NCBI RefSeq assembly: GCF_026167545.1 | Contig: NZ_CP110678.1 | Coordinates: 493,501 to 557,500, forward strand | DNA length: 64,000 nt | Source of the DNA: Sphingomonas sp. S1-29 | GTDB lineage: Bacteria; Pseudomonadota; Alphaproteobacteria; Sphingomonadales; Sphingomonadaceae | Direction of reading: 5' to 3' | Part shown: in pieces, positions 17,672-28,885 of the stretch | Position numbering within the stretch: the first letter of the stretch is position 1 | Layout: the number at the start of each line of letters is the position of its first letter | Translations under genes and position numbers: made by a program | Notes under the pieces: generated by a model | What the model was told of the DNA's origin: nothing | The model's input: only the letters and a program-made list of their open reading frames with translations | The model's database searches: none

Positions 17672-19854
17672 GCGGTCGCAACGAATTGCTAAGCGCGACC
17701 GCTGCGTTGCTCGAAAGCCGGCTCGACGATCCGTTCGCGATGCTCGGCGCGCATGATGGCGAGGTTCGCACCTTCCAGCCGGGGGCCGAGGCGGTGACGC
17801 TGATCGCCCGCGACGATGGCCGCGCGATCGGCGCGTTGGGCGAACTTGCCCCCGGGCTGTTCGTCGGTCGGCTGGAAGAGGACGTACCCTATGCGCTGCG
17901 CATCGCCTGGCCGGGCGGCGCGGTGCAGGAGACCGAAGACGCTTATGGCTTCGGACTGGTGCTCGGCGATCTCGACCTGCATTTGTTCAACGAAGGCCGC
18001 CATCTCGATCTGGCGCGCGTCATGGGCGCGCATCCCCGGTCGATCGAAGGCATCGAGGGCGTCGCCTTTTCGGTCTGGGCACCCAATGCCCGCCGCGCGT
18101 CGGTGGTCGGCGACTTCAACGGCTGGGACGGCCGGCGGCATCCGATGCGGTTGCGCCGGGGCACCGGGGTATGGGAGTTGTTCGTGCCGCGCATCGGTGC
18201 CGGCACGCATTACAAGTTCGAAATTGCTGGGGCCGATGGCAGCATCGTCCAAAAGGCCGATCCGCTCGCGCGCCAGACCGAATTGCCGCCCGCGACCGGA
18301 TCGATCGTCGCGCCGGTGCCCGACTATGCCTGGTCCGATGGCGACTGGCTCGCCGAACGCGCCGCGCGCCATGCGCCCGATGCGCCGATTTCGATCTACG
18401 AAGTCCATCCTGCGTCGTGGCTGCGGCCCGGCGATGATCCGACGGGCACGCTCGACTGGCAGGCGCTGGGTGATCGGCTGATCCCCTATGTGGTCGATAT
18501 GGGCTTCACGCATGTCGAATTGCTGCCGATCATGGAGCATCCCTTCGGCGGGTCGTGGGGCTATCAGCCATTGTCGCAATTCGCGCCCTCGGCGCGGTTC
18601 GGGCGGCCCGACCAGTTCGCCGCGTTCGTCGATGCGTGTCATCGCTCGGGGATCGGCGTGATCCTCGATTGGGTGCCCGCGCATTTCCCGACCGACGCGC
18701 ATGGCCTGGCGCAGTTCGACGGCACGCCGCTGTACGAACACGCCGATCCGCGCGAGGGGTTCCACCAGGATTGGAACACGCTGATCTACAATCTCGGGCG
18801 GCGCGAAGTGTCGGGCTTCCTGCTCGCCTCGGCCTTTTGGTGGCTCGAGACTTTCCATATCGACGGGCTGCGCGTCGATGCGGTCGCCTCGATGCTGTAC
18901 CGCGATTACAGCCGCAACGCCGGCGAATGGGTACCCAACATCCATGGCGGGCGCGAGAATCTCGAATCGGTCGAGTTCCTCAAGCGGATGAACAGCGTCG
19001 TCGCCGAACGCTTCCCCGGCGCGATGACGATCGCCGAGGAATCGACCGCGTGGCCGGGCGTGTCGGCGCCGGTGCCACAAGGGGGCCTTGGCTTTTCGTA
19101 CAAATGGAACATGGGCTGGATGCACGACACGCTCCAATATGCTGAGCGCGATCCGATGTATCGCCGCTGGCACCATGGCGAGCTGACCTTCGGGATGGTC
19201 TATGCCTTTTCCGAAAAGTTCGTGCTGCCGATCAGCCATGACGAGGTCGTCCACGGCAAGGGCTCGCTGATCGGCAAGATGCCCGGCGATCGCTGGCGCA
19301 AATTCGCCAACCTGCGCGCCTATTTCAGCTTCATGTGGACGCATCCGGGCAAGAAATTGCTCTTCATGGGCTGCGAGATCGCGCAGGACATCGAATGGAA
19401 CCACGACACCCAGGTGGCGTGGCATTTGCTCGACCAGCCCGAACATGCAGCGATGCAGCGGCTGCTGCGCGACCTGAACCACCTCTACACCGCCGAGCCC
19501 GCGCTCCATGCGCACGACACCGACCCGGCGGGGTTCCAGTGGATCGTCGGCGCCGATGCCGAACGCAGCATCCTCGTCTATGCGCGCCGCGGCGGGCCGG
19601 GCGACGCGCCGGTGGTGGTGGTCATCAACATGAGCCCCGAACCGCAGCATGGCTATCGCATCGGCCTGCCGCACGCGGGGCGGTGGCGCGAAGTGCTCAA
19701 TAGTGACGCCGACATCTATGGCGGCGGGAACATCGGCAATGGCGGGATGGTTCTTGCCACCGACGACCCGGCCGACGGCCAGCCCGCCAGCGCCGCCATC
19801 GTCGTACCGCCGCTTGCCGGCATGGTGCTCCGTTTCGAAGGAACCGACAGTTGA
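17668..19854 (+). CDS. glgB: 1,4-alpha-glucan branching enzyme
   Basis: A 728-residue GH13 branching enzyme forming alpha-1,6 branches in the glucan made by GlgE. It has the N1-type extension, a CBM48 domain ([20 protein letters not shown], about 130-220) and a catalytic barrel with nucleophile Asp404 ([11 protein letters not shown]) and acid/base Glu457 (IAEESTAWP), close to E. coli numbering (405/458). [13 protein letters not shown] is the third conserved motif. The GTG start overlaps the treS stop as GTGA. Length is typical. Confidence 0.95.
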   Translation: MSGRNELLSATAALLESRLDDPFAMLGAHDGEVRTFQPGAEAVTLIARDDGRAIGALGELAPGLFVGRLEEDVPYALRIAWPGGAVQETEDAYGFGLVLGDLDLHLFNEGRHLDLARVMGAHPRSIEGIEGVAFSVWAPNARRASVVGDFNGWDGRRHPMRLRRGTGVWELFVPRIGAGTHYKFEIAGADGSIVQKADPLARQTELPPATGSIVAPVPDYAWSDGDWLAERAARHAPDAPISIYEVHPASWLRPGDDPTGTLDWQALGDRLIPYVVDMGFTHVELLPIMEHPFGGSWGYQPLSQFAPSARFGRPDQFAAFVDACHRSGIGVILDWVPAHFPTDAHGLAQFDGTPLYEHADPREGFHQDWNTLIYNLGRREVSGFLLASAFWWLETFHIDGLRVDAVASMLYRDYSRNAGEWVPNIHGGRENLESVEFLKRMNSVVAERFPGAMTIAEESTAWPGVSAPVPQGGLGFSYKWNMGWMHDTLQYAERDPMYRRWHHGELTFGMVYAFSEKFVLPISHDEVVHGKGSLIGKMPGDRWRKFANLRAYFSFMWTHPGKKLLFMGCEIAQDIEWNHDTQVAWHLLDQPEHAAMQRLLRDLNHLYTAEPALHAHDTDPAGFQWIVGADAERSILVYARRGGPGDAPVVVVINMSPEPQHGYRIGLPHAGRWREVLNSDADIYGGGNIGNGGMVLATDDPADGQPASAAIVVPPLAGMVLRFEGTDS

Positions 19855-21950
19855 ATTCACTACCCGACCGGCTCGAATCCGGGTCTGCCTATCCCTTGGG
19901 CGCGTCGTTCGACGGCCTTGGCGTCAACTTCGCGGTGTTTTCGGCGCATGCCGAGAAGATCGAACTGTGCGTGTTCGACGAGACGGGCAAGCGCGAGCTT
20001 CGCCGCTACGAATTGCCCGAATGGACCGACGAAGTCTGGCACGGCTATCTGCCCGAGGCTGGACCTGGGCTGCTCTACGGCTATCGCGCGCATGGCCGCT
20101 ATGCGCCCGAGGAAGGGCATCGCTTCAATTCGAACAAGCTGCTGCTCGACCCTTATGCGCGCAAGCTTTCGGGGCCGGTGCGCTGGACCGATGCGCTGCA
20201 CGGCTATCAGGTGCGGTCGCGCCGTGAGGATCTGAGCTTCGATCGCCGCGACAGCGCGATCGCGATGCCCAAGGCAGTGGTGGTCGACGATCATTTCGAC
20301 TGGTCGCGCGACGTGAAGCCCAACACCCCCTGGTCCGAGACGGTGATCTACGAAGCGCACGTCAAGGGGCTGACCAAGCTGTTCGACCTGGTGCCGCCGC
20401 GTGAGCGCGGCACCTATGCGGCGCTTGGCCATCCCAAGGTGATCGAGCATTTGAAGCGCATCGGCGTGACCGCGCTCGAGCTGATGCCGATCCATGCCTT
20501 CACGCAGGACCGCTTCCTGCAGGAAAAGGGGCTGCGCAACTATTGGGGCTATAACACGCTGGGCTTCTTCGCGCCCGAGCAGAGCTATTTCGCGACCGAC
20601 ACCCAGGACGAATTGCGCCGCGCGGTCCGCCGGCTGCATGCCGCGGGGATCGAGGTGATCCTCGACGTCGTCTACAACCACACTTGCGAAGGCTCGGAGC
20701 GCGGGCCGACCTTGTCGTGGCGCGGGCTCGACAACGCCACCTATTACCGGTTGCTGCCCGATAATCCGCGCTATGCGATCAACGACACCGGCACCGGCAA
20801 CACGCTGAACCTCACCAAGGCGCGGGTGATCCAGATGGTCGCCGACAGCCTTCGCTATTGGGCGACCAGCTTTGGGATCGACGGCTTCCGCTTCGATCTG
20901 GGGCTGACGCTGGGGCGCGAGGATGACGGGTTCGATCCGGGGGCGGCGTTCTTCGACGTCCTGCGCCAGGATCCGGTGCTGGGCCGGCTGAAGCTGATGA
21001 CCGAGCCGTGGGACATCGGTCCGGGCGGCTATCAGCTCGGCAATTTCCCGCCGTCGTTCGCCGAATGGAACGACAAATATCGCGATACGGTGCGCAAGTT
21101 CTGGCGCGGCGATCCCTCGCAGCGCGGGGACCTGGCGGCGCGACTGGCTGGGTCGGGCGATCTGTTCGACCGGCGCGCGCGGCGTCCCTGGGCCAGCGTC
21201 AACCTGATCGGCGCGCATGACGGCTTCACGCTATTCGACACCGTCGCCTATGAACAACGCCACAACGAGGCCAATGGCGAGGATAATCGCGACGGCCATT
21301 CGGAGAATTATTCGCGCAACTGGGGAGCCGAGGGGCCGACCGACGATCCCGATATCAACGACGCGCGCCAGCGAGTGATGCGCTCGATGCTGACGACCTT
21401 GTTCACGTCGCTCGGCACGCCATTGCTGGTCGCGGGCGACGAGTTCGGACGGACGCAAAACGGCAACAACAACGCCTATTGCCAGGACAACGAGATCAGC
21501 TGGCTCGATTGGCAACGGGCGCGTTCGCCCGAGGGCGAGGCGCTGATCGACTTCACCGCGCGGCTAGCCGCACTCCGCCGCCGCTACCCGATGCTGCGGG
21601 CAGGCAATTTCCTCTACGGCGATGGCGCGCCGGGGCAGGGGATCGACGACCTCGAATGGTGGGACGAACGCGGCGAACAATTGTCGCCCGAAGATTGGGA
21701 CAATCCCCAGGGTCGTGCGCTGGTGATGCGCCGGTCGATGCGGCTCGAAAATGGCGAGATCGAGCTGGTGTCGTTGCTGCTCAACGCATCGCCCGAGCCG
21801 ATCGTGTTCAAGATGCCGTCGCCCGGCGGCGCGCGGATGATCGTGATCGACAGCGCCAAGCCTGACCAAGGAGCGATCGAGGTCCAGGACGAATATGAGG
21901 TCGGCCCGCAGGGCGCGGCGCTGGCCACGCGGACGATGGCTCCCGAATGA
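19851..21950 (+). CDS. glgX: Glycogen debranching enzyme GlgX (isoamylase type)
   Basis: A 699-residue GH13 debranching enzyme that hydrolyses alpha-1,6 linkages of trimmed glucan. An N-terminal CBM48 (about 10-110, [20 protein letters not shown]) precedes the barrel with Asp349 ([13 protein letters not shown]) and Glu385 ([14 protein letters not shown]) and the GlgX segment [16 protein letters not shown]. The start is TTG 19851, overlapping the glgB stop as TTGA, with GAAGGA about 8 bases upstream. Isoamylase-type action supplies linear chains both for TreY/TreZ and for MalQ. Confidence 0.94.
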   Translation: MNSLPDRLESGSAYPLGASFDGLGVNFAVFSAHAEKIELCVFDETGKRELRRYELPEWTDEVWHGYLPEAGPGLLYGYRAHGRYAPEEGHRFNSNKLLLDPYARKLSGPVRWTDALHGYQVRSRREDLSFDRRDSAIAMPKAVVVDDHFDWSRDVKPNTPWSETVIYEAHVKGLTKLFDLVPPRERGTYAALGHPKVIEHLKRIGVTALELMPIHAFTQDRFLQEKGLRNYWGYNTLGFFAPEQSYFATDTQDELRRAVRRLHAAGIEVILDVVYNHTCEGSERGPTLSWRGLDNATYYRLLPDNPRYAINDTGTGNTLNLTKARVIQMVADSLRYWATSFGIDGFRFDLGLTLGREDDGFDPGAAFFDVLRQDPVLGRLKLMTEPWDIGPGGYQLGNFPPSFAEWNDKYRDTVRKFWRGDPSQRGDLAARLAGSGDLFDRRARRPWASVNLIGAHDGFTLFDTVAYEQRHNEANGEDNRDGHSENYSRNWGAEGPTDDPDINDARQRVMRSMLTTLFTSLGTPLLVAGDEFGRTQNGNNNAYCQDNEISWLDWQRARSPEGEALIDFTARLAALRRRYPMLRAGNFLYGDGAPGQGIDDLEWWDERGEQLSPEDWDNPQGRALVMRRSMRLENGEIELVSLLLNASPEPIVFKMPSPGGARMIVIDSAKPDQGAIEVQDEYEVGPQGAALATRTMAPE

Positions 21951-23659
21951 CCTTGTGGGGACCGACGCTGCTTGCGGCCGATCGCGCGCGCTTTCGCCTT
22001 TGGGCACCCGATCGCGAAGCGGTGACGCTCGAGATCGACGGGGGTGCGCCGGTGGCGATGGCGCGCGGGGCCGATGGCTGGTTCGGCGTCGAGGCGGCGG
22101 TGGGGGCGGGGACTCGCTATCGCTTCCGGCTCGATGCCGATCTTGCGGTGCCCGATCCGGCATCGCGCGCGCAGGCGGGGGGCGTTCACGAGTGGAGTGT
22201 GGTGACTGATCCCGAAGCCTATGTCTGGCAGGCCGCCGATTGGCGCGGCCGGCCTTGGGAAGAGGCGGTGATCCAGGAGGTGCATGTCGGCACGCTCGGC
22301 GGGTTCGCCGGGGTTGCCGAGACCTTGCCCGCGCTCGCCGAATTGGGCGTGACCGCGATCGAGTTGATGCCGGTCAACGCGTTCGGCGGCACGCGCAACT
22401 GGGGCTATGACGGCGTGCTGCCCTTCGCGCCCGCCGAAAGCTATGGCACCCCCGATGATCTCAAGGCGCTGATCGATCGCGCGCACGGCCTGGGGCTGAT
22501 GGTGTTCCTCGACGTGGTGTATAATCACTTCGGCCCCGACGGGAATTATCTAGGCGCCTATGCCAGCCGCTTCTTCGATGCCGAAGTCGATACGCCCTGG
22601 GGTGGCGCGGTGGCGGTCGAGACGCCCGCGGTGCATGCATTCTTCCGCGAGAATGCGGCGATGTGGCTCAATGAATATCGCTTCGACGGGCTGCGCTTCG
22701 ATGCGGTGCATGCGATCGGCAACGAGGTTTTCCTCGACCAGCTCGCGGGCGAATTGCGTGCCGCGGTCGGCCCCGACCGGCATGTCCATCTGGTGCTGGA
22801 AAACGAACATAACGACGCCGATCGGCTGACCCCCGATCGCTATGACGCGCAGTGGAACGACGATTTTCATAACGTCATGCACGTGCTGCTGACCGGCGAG
22901 ACGAGCGGCTATTATGCCGATTTTGCCGAGCGTCCTGTCGAACGGCTCGCGCGCTGCCTGGGGGAGGGCTTCATCTACCAGGGCGAGGGATCGCCCAACC
23001 ACGCAGGCAAGCCGCGCGGCAAGCCGAGCGGGCATTTGCCGCCGACCGCGTTCGTGTCGTTCCTCCAGAACCACGACCAGATCGGCAACCGCGCGATGGG
23101 CGAGCGGCTGACGCTGCTGGCCGATCCCGCGAAGCTGCGCGCGGCCACCGCCTTGCTGCTGCTTTCGCCGCAAATCCCGTTGCTGTTCATGGGCGACGAG
23201 GAGGGCAGCGAATCGCCGTTCCTGTTCTTCACCGATTTCCAGGACGATCTGGCCGACGCCGTGCGCGAAGGGCGTCGCCGCGAATTCGCGCAGTTCGCGG
23301 CGTTCGCCGATCCGGCGGCGCGCGAGCGGATTCCCGATCCCAATGCCGAGACGACCTTCGTCCAATCGCGCGCGTTGCCGGGGCCGGCAGCGGCCGAGTG
23401 GCGGGCCTTGTACGCGCGGCTGCTGGCGCTGCGGCGCGAGGCGATCGTACCCCGCCTGAAGGGCGCGCGATCGATCGGCGCCGAGGTGGTCGGCGAGGGC
23501 GCGGTGGTGGCGCGTTGGCGGATGGGCGATGGCGGGACGTTGACGCTGGCGATCAACCTAGCCGACGCGAGCGTCGGCTTTCCCGAGATCGCAGATCCGT
23601 TGTTCGTGCTCGGTGAAGCCGGCGCGCCTGGCAGCTTCGGCGCGTGGATCGAGCGATGA
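21947..23659 (+). CDS. treZ: Malto-oligosyltrehalose trehalohydrolase
   Basis: A 570-residue GH13 enzyme that cleaves trehalose from the end of malto-oligosyltrehalose made by TreY. CBM48-like residues 1-95 are followed by the catalytic barrel with Asp252 (DGLRFDAVHAI) and Glu285 (LVLENEHND), then QNHDQIGNRAMGERL, a TreZ signature. ATG 21947 overlaps the glgX stop (ATGA). Its usual partner TreY is two genes downstream, separated by malQ. Confidence 0.94.
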   Translation: MTLWGPTLLAADRARFRLWAPDREAVTLEIDGGAPVAMARGADGWFGVEAAVGAGTRYRFRLDADLAVPDPASRAQAGGVHEWSVVTDPEAYVWQAADWRGRPWEEAVIQEVHVGTLGGFAGVAETLPALAELGVTAIELMPVNAFGGTRNWGYDGVLPFAPAESYGTPDDLKALIDRAHGLGLMVFLDVVYNHFGPDGNYLGAYASRFFDAEVDTPWGGAVAVETPAVHAFFRENAAMWLNEYRFDGLRFDAVHAIGNEVFLDQLAGELRAAVGPDRHVHLVLENEHNDADRLTPDRYDAQWNDDFHNVMHVLLTGETSGYYADFAERPVERLARCLGEGFIYQGEGSPNHAGKPRGKPSGHLPPTAFVSFLQNHDQIGNRAMGERLTLLADPAKLRAATALLLLSPQIPLLFMGDEEGSESPFLFFTDFQDDLADAVREGRRREFAQFAAFADPAARERIPDPNAETTFVQSRALPGPAAAEWRALYARLLALRREAIVPRLKGARSIGAEVVGEGAVVARWRMGDGGTLTLAINLADASVGFPEIADPLFVLGEAGAPGSFGAWIER

Positions 23660-25665
23660 GCACCCTCCACAAGCTGGCCGAGGCCGCCGGGTTGCAGATC
23701 GATTGGGAAGATGCGCTGGGCGAGGCGCAGCGCGTGTCCGATGGGTCGCTCATCGCGATCCTTGCGGCGCTCGGCTACCCCGCCGACAGCGACGCCGCGA
23801 TCGCCGACAGCATCGCGCGTATCGCGCATGACCGAGGCGCAGCGTGCAGCTTCGTGTCGGCGGTGGTGGGTGAGGCCTTTGCGTTGCCCGCGGCGTGCGG
23901 CGGGGCTGGGCCCGCCCAACTGGTGCTCGAAGACGGCACCCGCCGCGAGATTATCGTCGAGACGACGCCTGCGGGACTTCGAGTGCCCGCGATCGATGCG
24001 ATCGGCTACCACCGCCTGATCCTCGGCACGCGCGAGATCGGCGTCGCGATCGCGCCGCCGCGCTGCTTTTCGGTCGCCGATGCGGCCGGCGACCGGCGGT
24101 TGTGGGGACCCGCGGTTCAGATCGCCGCCCTTCGCGACGACAGCGACAGCGCGTTCGGCGATTTCGGCACGCTGGACCGCACCGCGCGCGCCTTTGCCCA
24201 ACGCGGGGCCGATGCGATCGCGATCAGCCCGGTGCATGCGCTGTTTCCTGCCGATGCCAGCCGGTTCAGCCCTTACGCGCCCTCGACGCGGCTGTTCCTG
24301 AACGTCCTCTATGCCGATCCGGCGTTGGTCGGCGCAGAAACCGCGACTTCGGACAACGGCGACCTGATCGACTGGGCCGAGGCGATCCCCGCCCGGTTGC
24401 GCGCGCTCCGCGAAGCTTACGACCGCCGATCCGACGCCGTCCGCGCCGAGGTGGCGGCCTATGCCGCCAAGGGCGGCGACGAGCTCGAACGCCATGCGCG
24501 CTTCGATGCGCTGCACGCGCATTTTTTCGAAGCGACCGGCGCGCAGGGCTGGCGCGATTGGCCTGTCGAGTATCGCGACCCCGATGGTGTTGCGGTCGCG
24601 CGCTTCGCCGCCGAGCATGACGATGCGGTCGGCTTCTATCTGTTCCTGCAATGGCTCGCCAAGCGCAGCCTAGATGCCGCGCAGCGCGCCGCGGTCGATG
24701 GCGGCATGGCGCTGGGGCTGATCGCCGATCTGGCGGTGGGGATGGATTCGGGGGGCAGCCATGCGTGGAGCCGGCCCGACGATCTGCTCACCGGACTGTC
24801 GATCGGCGCGCCCCCCGACCTGCTCGGCCCTGATGGCCAGAGCTGGGGAATCACCGGATTTTCGCCGATCGCTTTGCAGCGCACCGGGTTCGAACCCTTC
24901 ATCGCGACGTTGCGCGCGGCGCTCGATCACGCCGGCGGTATTCGCATCGATCACGCGCTGGGGCTGCGCCGGCTGTGGGTGGTGCCCGAGGGGGCGTCGG
25001 CCAGCGAAGGCGCATATCTGGCGATGCCCGTCGACGACCTGTTCCGGCTGATCGCGCTCGAATCCCACCGCGCGCGCGCGGTGGTGATCGGTGAGGATCT
25101 GGGCACCGTCCCCGAGGGCTTCCGCCCGACGATGGACGATCTCGCGATGCTCGGCATGCGCGTATTGTGGTTCGAGCGCGACGAGGACGGCGGGTTCCTG
25201 CCCGCCGGAGGGTACGCCGCCGATGCCGCGGCGATGACCGGCACGCATGACCTGGCGACCGTTGCCGGCTGGTGGCGCGGACGCGACATCGAATGGCAGT
25301 GGCAGCTTGGCCGCACCTCGCGCGCCGCCGACGAAACCGCTGATCACGCCGCCCGCGCCGAGGAACGCTCCAGGCTTTGGGAAGCATTTGTCGCCGCCGG
25401 CGTGGCGAAGGGGCCGCAGCCCGCCCCCGACGACAGCGCGCCCGTCCTCGCCGCCGCGCTGGCCTTCATCGCGCGCACGCCATCGGTGCTGGCGATCGTG
25501 CCGATGGAGGACGTCATCGGCGCGGTCGAGCAGCCCAATCTGCCCGGCACGATCGACGAACATCCCAATTGGCGCCGCCGCATGCCCGCCGCCACCGACG
25601 CGCTGCTCGCACGTCCTGACATTTCCGCACGCCTTGCCGCGTTCGACGCCGAAAGAAGCACATGA
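23656..25665 (+). CDS. malQ: 4-alpha-glucanotransferase
   Basis: A 669-residue GH77 disproportionating enzyme that moves glucan segments between malto-oligosaccharides and releases glucose. ATG 23656 overlaps the treZ stop (ATGA). An N-terminal accessory region (1-140) precedes the barrel. Conserved stretches are SRFSPYAPSTRLF, IRIDHALGLRRLWVVPEG (catalytic Asp), VVIGEDLGTVPEGFRP (catalytic Glu) and TGTHDLATVAGWW. It probably rebuilds the short chains left by GlgX and TreY/TreZ into longer acceptors (inference from context). Confidence 0.92.
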   Translation: MSTLHKLAEAAGLQIDWEDALGEAQRVSDGSLIAILAALGYPADSDAAIADSIARIAHDRGAACSFVSAVVGEAFALPAACGGAGPAQLVLEDGTRREIIVETTPAGLRVPAIDAIGYHRLILGTREIGVAIAPPRCFSVADAAGDRRLWGPAVQIAALRDDSDSAFGDFGTLDRTARAFAQRGADAIAISPVHALFPADASRFSPYAPSTRLFLNVLYADPALVGAETATSDNGDLIDWAEAIPARLRALREAYDRRSDAVRAEVAAYAAKGGDELERHARFDALHAHFFEATGAQGWRDWPVEYRDPDGVAVARFAAEHDDAVGFYLFLQWLAKRSLDAAQRAAVDGGMALGLIADLAVGMDSGGSHAWSRPDDLLTGLSIGAPPDLLGPDGQSWGITGFSPIALQRTGFEPFIATLRAALDHAGGIRIDHALGLRRLWVVPEGASASEGAYLAMPVDDLFRLIALESHRARAVVIGEDLGTVPEGFRPTMDDLAMLGMRVLWFERDEDGGFLPAGGYAADAAAMTGTHDLATVAGWWRGRDIEWQWQLGRTSRAADETADHAARAEERSRLWEAFVAAGVAKGPQPAPDDSAPVLAAALAFIARTPSVLAIVPMEDVIGAVEQPNLPGTIDEHPNWRRRMPAATDALLARPDISARLAAFDAERST

Positions 25666-28082
25666 CCCCGCGCGCCACCTATCGCTTCCAGTTCCACAAG
25701 GACTTCACCTTCGCCGATGCCGAGGCGCTGGTGCCGTATCTTGCCGAGCTCGGCATCAGCCACCTCTATGCCTCGCCAGTCACCACCGCGCGCGCGGGGT
25801 CGACGCATGGCTATGACGTCGTCGATCTGACCGCGATCAACCCCGAACTGGGCGGCGAGCCGGCGTTCCGCAGCCTGGTCGCGGCGCTGCGGTCGCACGG
25901 GCTGGGCATCATCATCGACATCGTCCCCAATCACATGGGGGTCGCGGGCGGCGGCAATGCTTGGTGGAACGACGTGCTCGCGCGGGGACAGGCGAGTGAG
26001 CATGCGCGGGTGTTCGACATCGACTGGCGGCGCAAGCTGGTGCTGCCGATTTTGGGCGATCCGCTGCCGACTGCGCTGGCGCAGGGCGACATCACGCTCG
26101 AACGCGACGGCGATTCATGGCTCATCTCGGCCTATGGCGAGCATCGCTTTCCGATCCGGCCCGAGGATCACGCCGGGCTCGAGGCGTCGGCGGACATCGC
26201 GGCATTGCTCGATCGCCAGCAGTACCGGTTGGCATCATGGCGCACGGCAAACGACGAACTCAACTGGCGGCGCTTCTTCACGATCAACGAACTCGCCGGG
26301 GTGCGGATCGAAGATCCGGCGGTGTTCGAGGCGGCACATGCGCTGTATTTCCGGCTGTACGCCGACGGGTTGATCGACGGCGTCCGCGTCGATCATGTCG
26401 ACGGGCTCACCGATCCCGCGGGCTATTGCCGCCAGTTGCGCGCGCGGCTCGATTCGATCGAACGCCCCGCCGATGCCTCTGCCGGCCCAGCCTATATCGT
26501 CGTCGAGAAGATCCTCGGCCCAGGCGAACCGCTCGCGACCGACTGGGGGATCGACGGCACCAGCGGCTACGACTTCATGGAGGAAGTCGCTGCGGTGCTG
26601 CACGCCCCCGACGGCGAAGCCCCGCTCGGCGCGCTGTGGGAAGAGATCAGCGGACGTTCCGCCGCCTTCGCCCCCGAGGAATTGCAGGCGCGCCAGGACA
26701 TGCTGTCGTGGCAGTTCGAGGGCCAGCTTTCGGGCTGCGTCGCGGCGTTCGCGCCGCTGGCCGAGCCCTTGGGGTTCACCGCCGCCATGGTCCGCCGCGC
26801 GATCGAGCGGTTGCTGTGGGTATTCCCGGTCTATCGCACCTATGGCACCGGCGATGCCGCGCCCGCGATCGACGAAGCGATCCGCGCCGAGGCACGCCGC
26901 CGCGTCGCGCGTTTCGTGCCGCCGGGCGAGGGGCCGGTGATCGATGCGATGCTCGCCTGGCTCGCGGGCAATGGCCCTGGCGAATCCGCGCAGGTCGCCG
27001 ACGCGGTGCGCCGCTGCCAGCAACTGTCTGCGCCGATCGCCGCCAAGGCGGTCGAGGATACCGCTTTCTATCGCTATGGCCGGCTGCTCTCGCGCAACGA
27101 TGTCGGCTTCGACGCGGCGTGCTTCTCAATGCCGATCGAGCGCTTCCACGCCGTCGCGGCGGCGCGCGGCAAGGACTTTCCCGGCGCGATGCTGGCGACC
27201 GCGACGCACGACCACAAGCGCGGCGAAGACGTCCGCGCACGCCTCGCGGTACTGAGCGAAATCCCCGAAATCTGGCGCGATCACGTCGCGACCTGGGAGC
27301 GGATCATCGGCGACGGCGGCATCGACCCCGCCGATCGCTACATGCTGTACCAGACGCTGTTCGGCGCCTGGCCCGAGGGGCTCGCGCCGACCGATACCGC
27401 AGGCCTCGCGGCCTTCGCCGACCGCGTCAATGCGTGGCAGGAAAAGGCACTGCGCGAAGCCAAGTTGCGCTCGTCATGGGAAGCCCCCGATCAGGACTAT
27501 GAGGCGAACGCCCGCGCCCTAGTCGACCGCCTGCTCGATCCCGCGCGATCGCCCGAGTTCCTCGGCGACATGGCGAGCCTGGTCGCGCTAGCCGCGCCCG
27601 CCGCGCAGGCGAACAGCCTGGTGCAGACCGCGCTCCATTACACGGTGCCCGGCGTCCCCGATCTGTATCAGGGCACCGAATTGCTCGACTTGAGCCTGGT
27701 CGATCCCGACAATCGCCGCCCGGTCGACTATGATCGACTGCGCGCGATGCTGGAGGGAAACGCGGCCGAAAAGTTCGCGCTCATCCGCCGGCTTCTCGCG
27801 CTCCGCCGAGACGATCCGGCGCTGTTCGCAGGCGGCAGCTACACCCCGATCCGCGTCACCGGATCGCGCTCGGCGCATGTCCTTGCCTTCGAGCGCCGCA
27901 ACGGCCCGGCACGTTTGATCTGCGCGGTCGCACTGCGGTGCGGTGCGGCCTTGCAGGATGGTGCTGCGCTCGTGCCGCCCGCGGATTGGTGGGGCGATAC
28001 CGCGCTGGCGATCGACGGCGGGGCGGTCGCGGTCGCTGGGCTGTTCGAACGCATCCCGGTTTATCTGAGCGGGTCGGCGTAA
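25662..28082 (+). CDS. treY: Malto-oligosyltrehalose synthase
   Basis: An 806-residue GH13 isomerase that turns the reducing-end glucose of a malto-oligosaccharide into a trehalose unit. Signatures are TYRFQFHKDFTF at the start, YASPVTTARAGSTHGYDV, IVPNHMG, DGVRVDHVDGLTDP (catalytic Asp), VVEKILGPGE (catalytic Glu), TAFYRYGRLLSRNDVG and ATHDHKRGEDVRARL. ATG 25662 overlaps the malQ stop; tandem TAA codons end it. It closes the circuit from glucan back to trehalose. A GST-like gene follows after 16 bases. Confidence 0.95.
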   Translation: MTPRATYRFQFHKDFTFADAEALVPYLAELGISHLYASPVTTARAGSTHGYDVVDLTAINPELGGEPAFRSLVAALRSHGLGIIIDIVPNHMGVAGGGNAWWNDVLARGQASEHARVFDIDWRRKLVLPILGDPLPTALAQGDITLERDGDSWLISAYGEHRFPIRPEDHAGLEASADIAALLDRQQYRLASWRTANDELNWRRFFTINELAGVRIEDPAVFEAAHALYFRLYADGLIDGVRVDHVDGLTDPAGYCRQLRARLDSIERPADASAGPAYIVVEKILGPGEPLATDWGIDGTSGYDFMEEVAAVLHAPDGEAPLGALWEEISGRSAAFAPEELQARQDMLSWQFEGQLSGCVAAFAPLAEPLGFTAAMVRRAIERLLWVFPVYRTYGTGDAAPAIDEAIRAEARRRVARFVPPGEGPVIDAMLAWLAGNGPGESAQVADAVRRCQQLSAPIAAKAVEDTAFYRYGRLLSRNDVGFDAACFSMPIERFHAVAAARGKDFPGAMLATATHDHKRGEDVRARLAVLSEIPEIWRDHVATWERIIGDGGIDPADRYMLYQTLFGAWPEGLAPTDTAGLAAFADRVNAWQEKALREAKLRSSWEAPDQDYEANARALVDRLLDPARSPEFLGDMASLVALAAPAAQANSLVQTALHYTVPGVPDLYQGTELLDLSLVDPDNRRPVDYDRLRAMLEGNAAEKFALIRRLLALRRDDPALFAGGSYTPIRVTGSRSAHVLAFERRNGPARLICAVALRCGAALQDGAALVPPADWWGDTALAIDGGAVAVAGLFERIPVYLSGSA

Positions 28083-28098
28083 TAAAGCCGGCCCAGCG

Positions 28099-28734
28099 AT
28101 GACGCCGCCCCCGGTCCCCATCCTCTACAGCTTCCGCCGCTGCCCCTATGCGATGCGTGCGCGCCTGGCGCTCGCGGTGAGCGGTACGCGCCACGAACTG
28201 CGCGAGGTCAAGCTGTCGGCCAAGCCCGACGCGATGCTCGCGGCGTCGCCCAAGGGCACCGTCCCTGTCCTCGTGCTGCCCGACGGTACGGTGATCGACG
28301 AAAGCCTCGCGATCATGCGCCATGCGCTGGCGCAGCGCGATCCCGAGGGGTGGCTCGACCGCGACGACCCCGCGCTGATCGCGCGCAATGACGGCGCGTT
28401 CAAGCACGACCTCGATCGGTACAAATATCCCGAACGCTCGGGGTCGGTCGCGGTCGAGCATCGCCAACGCGCGCTCGACTTCGTCCGTGAGATCGACGAG
28501 CGGCTCGCCGATGGCGGCCAGCTCGGCGGCGGCGCGCGCGGTTTGGCCGATGCCGCGATCATGCCCTTCATCCGTCAGTTCGTCGCGGTCGACGCTGGCT
28601 GGTTCGAAACCCAGCGGCTTGCCCGCGTCGAAACCTGGCTGGCAGGGCATCTCGCATCCGATCTGTTTGCCGCGATCATGCGCCGCGCGCCGGTATGGGC
28701 GCCTGGAAACGCCCCGGTCCTGGTCGGCGCATAG
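28099..28734 (+). CDS. Glutathione S-transferase-like protein (glutaredoxin-2 type thioredoxin fold)
   Basis: A 211-residue protein with an N-terminal thioredoxin-fold domain (YSFRRCPYAMRARLAL, with a single active-site-like Cys rather than CxxC) and an all-helical C-terminal domain. The cis-Pro segment GTVPVLVLPDG and IDESLAIMRH are those of the GST superfamily. It starts 16 bases after treY and may be co-transcribed with the trehalose operon, although no metabolic link is evident. Substrate unknown. Confidence 0.8.
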   Translation: MTPPPVPILYSFRRCPYAMRARLALAVSGTRHELREVKLSAKPDAMLAASPKGTVPVLVLPDGTVIDESLAIMRHALAQRDPEGWLDRDDPALIARNDGAFKHDLDRYKYPERSGSVAVEHRQRALDFVREIDERLADGGQLGGGARGLADAAIMPFIRQFVAVDAGWFETQRLARVETWLAGHLASDLFAAIMRRAPVWAPGNAPVLVGA

Positions 28735-28885
28735 GTCGTCTGTACCGGTCCGGAACACTCGCTCCGTCTTGCCCGTTCGAGCCGCATCGCCGCCAACCGA
28801 CGCCATGGTGGCTTTCCCGACCGCGCCCCGGTTATGATCGCCGCAACCGGGTGCGCAGCCACGCGCCATTTCCGAAGGACCGCCA

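Noticed and set aside
17689..19860. 723-codon minus-strand ORF opposite glgB
   Set aside because: Arg/His-rich shadow with no recognisable motif; glgB is unambiguous.
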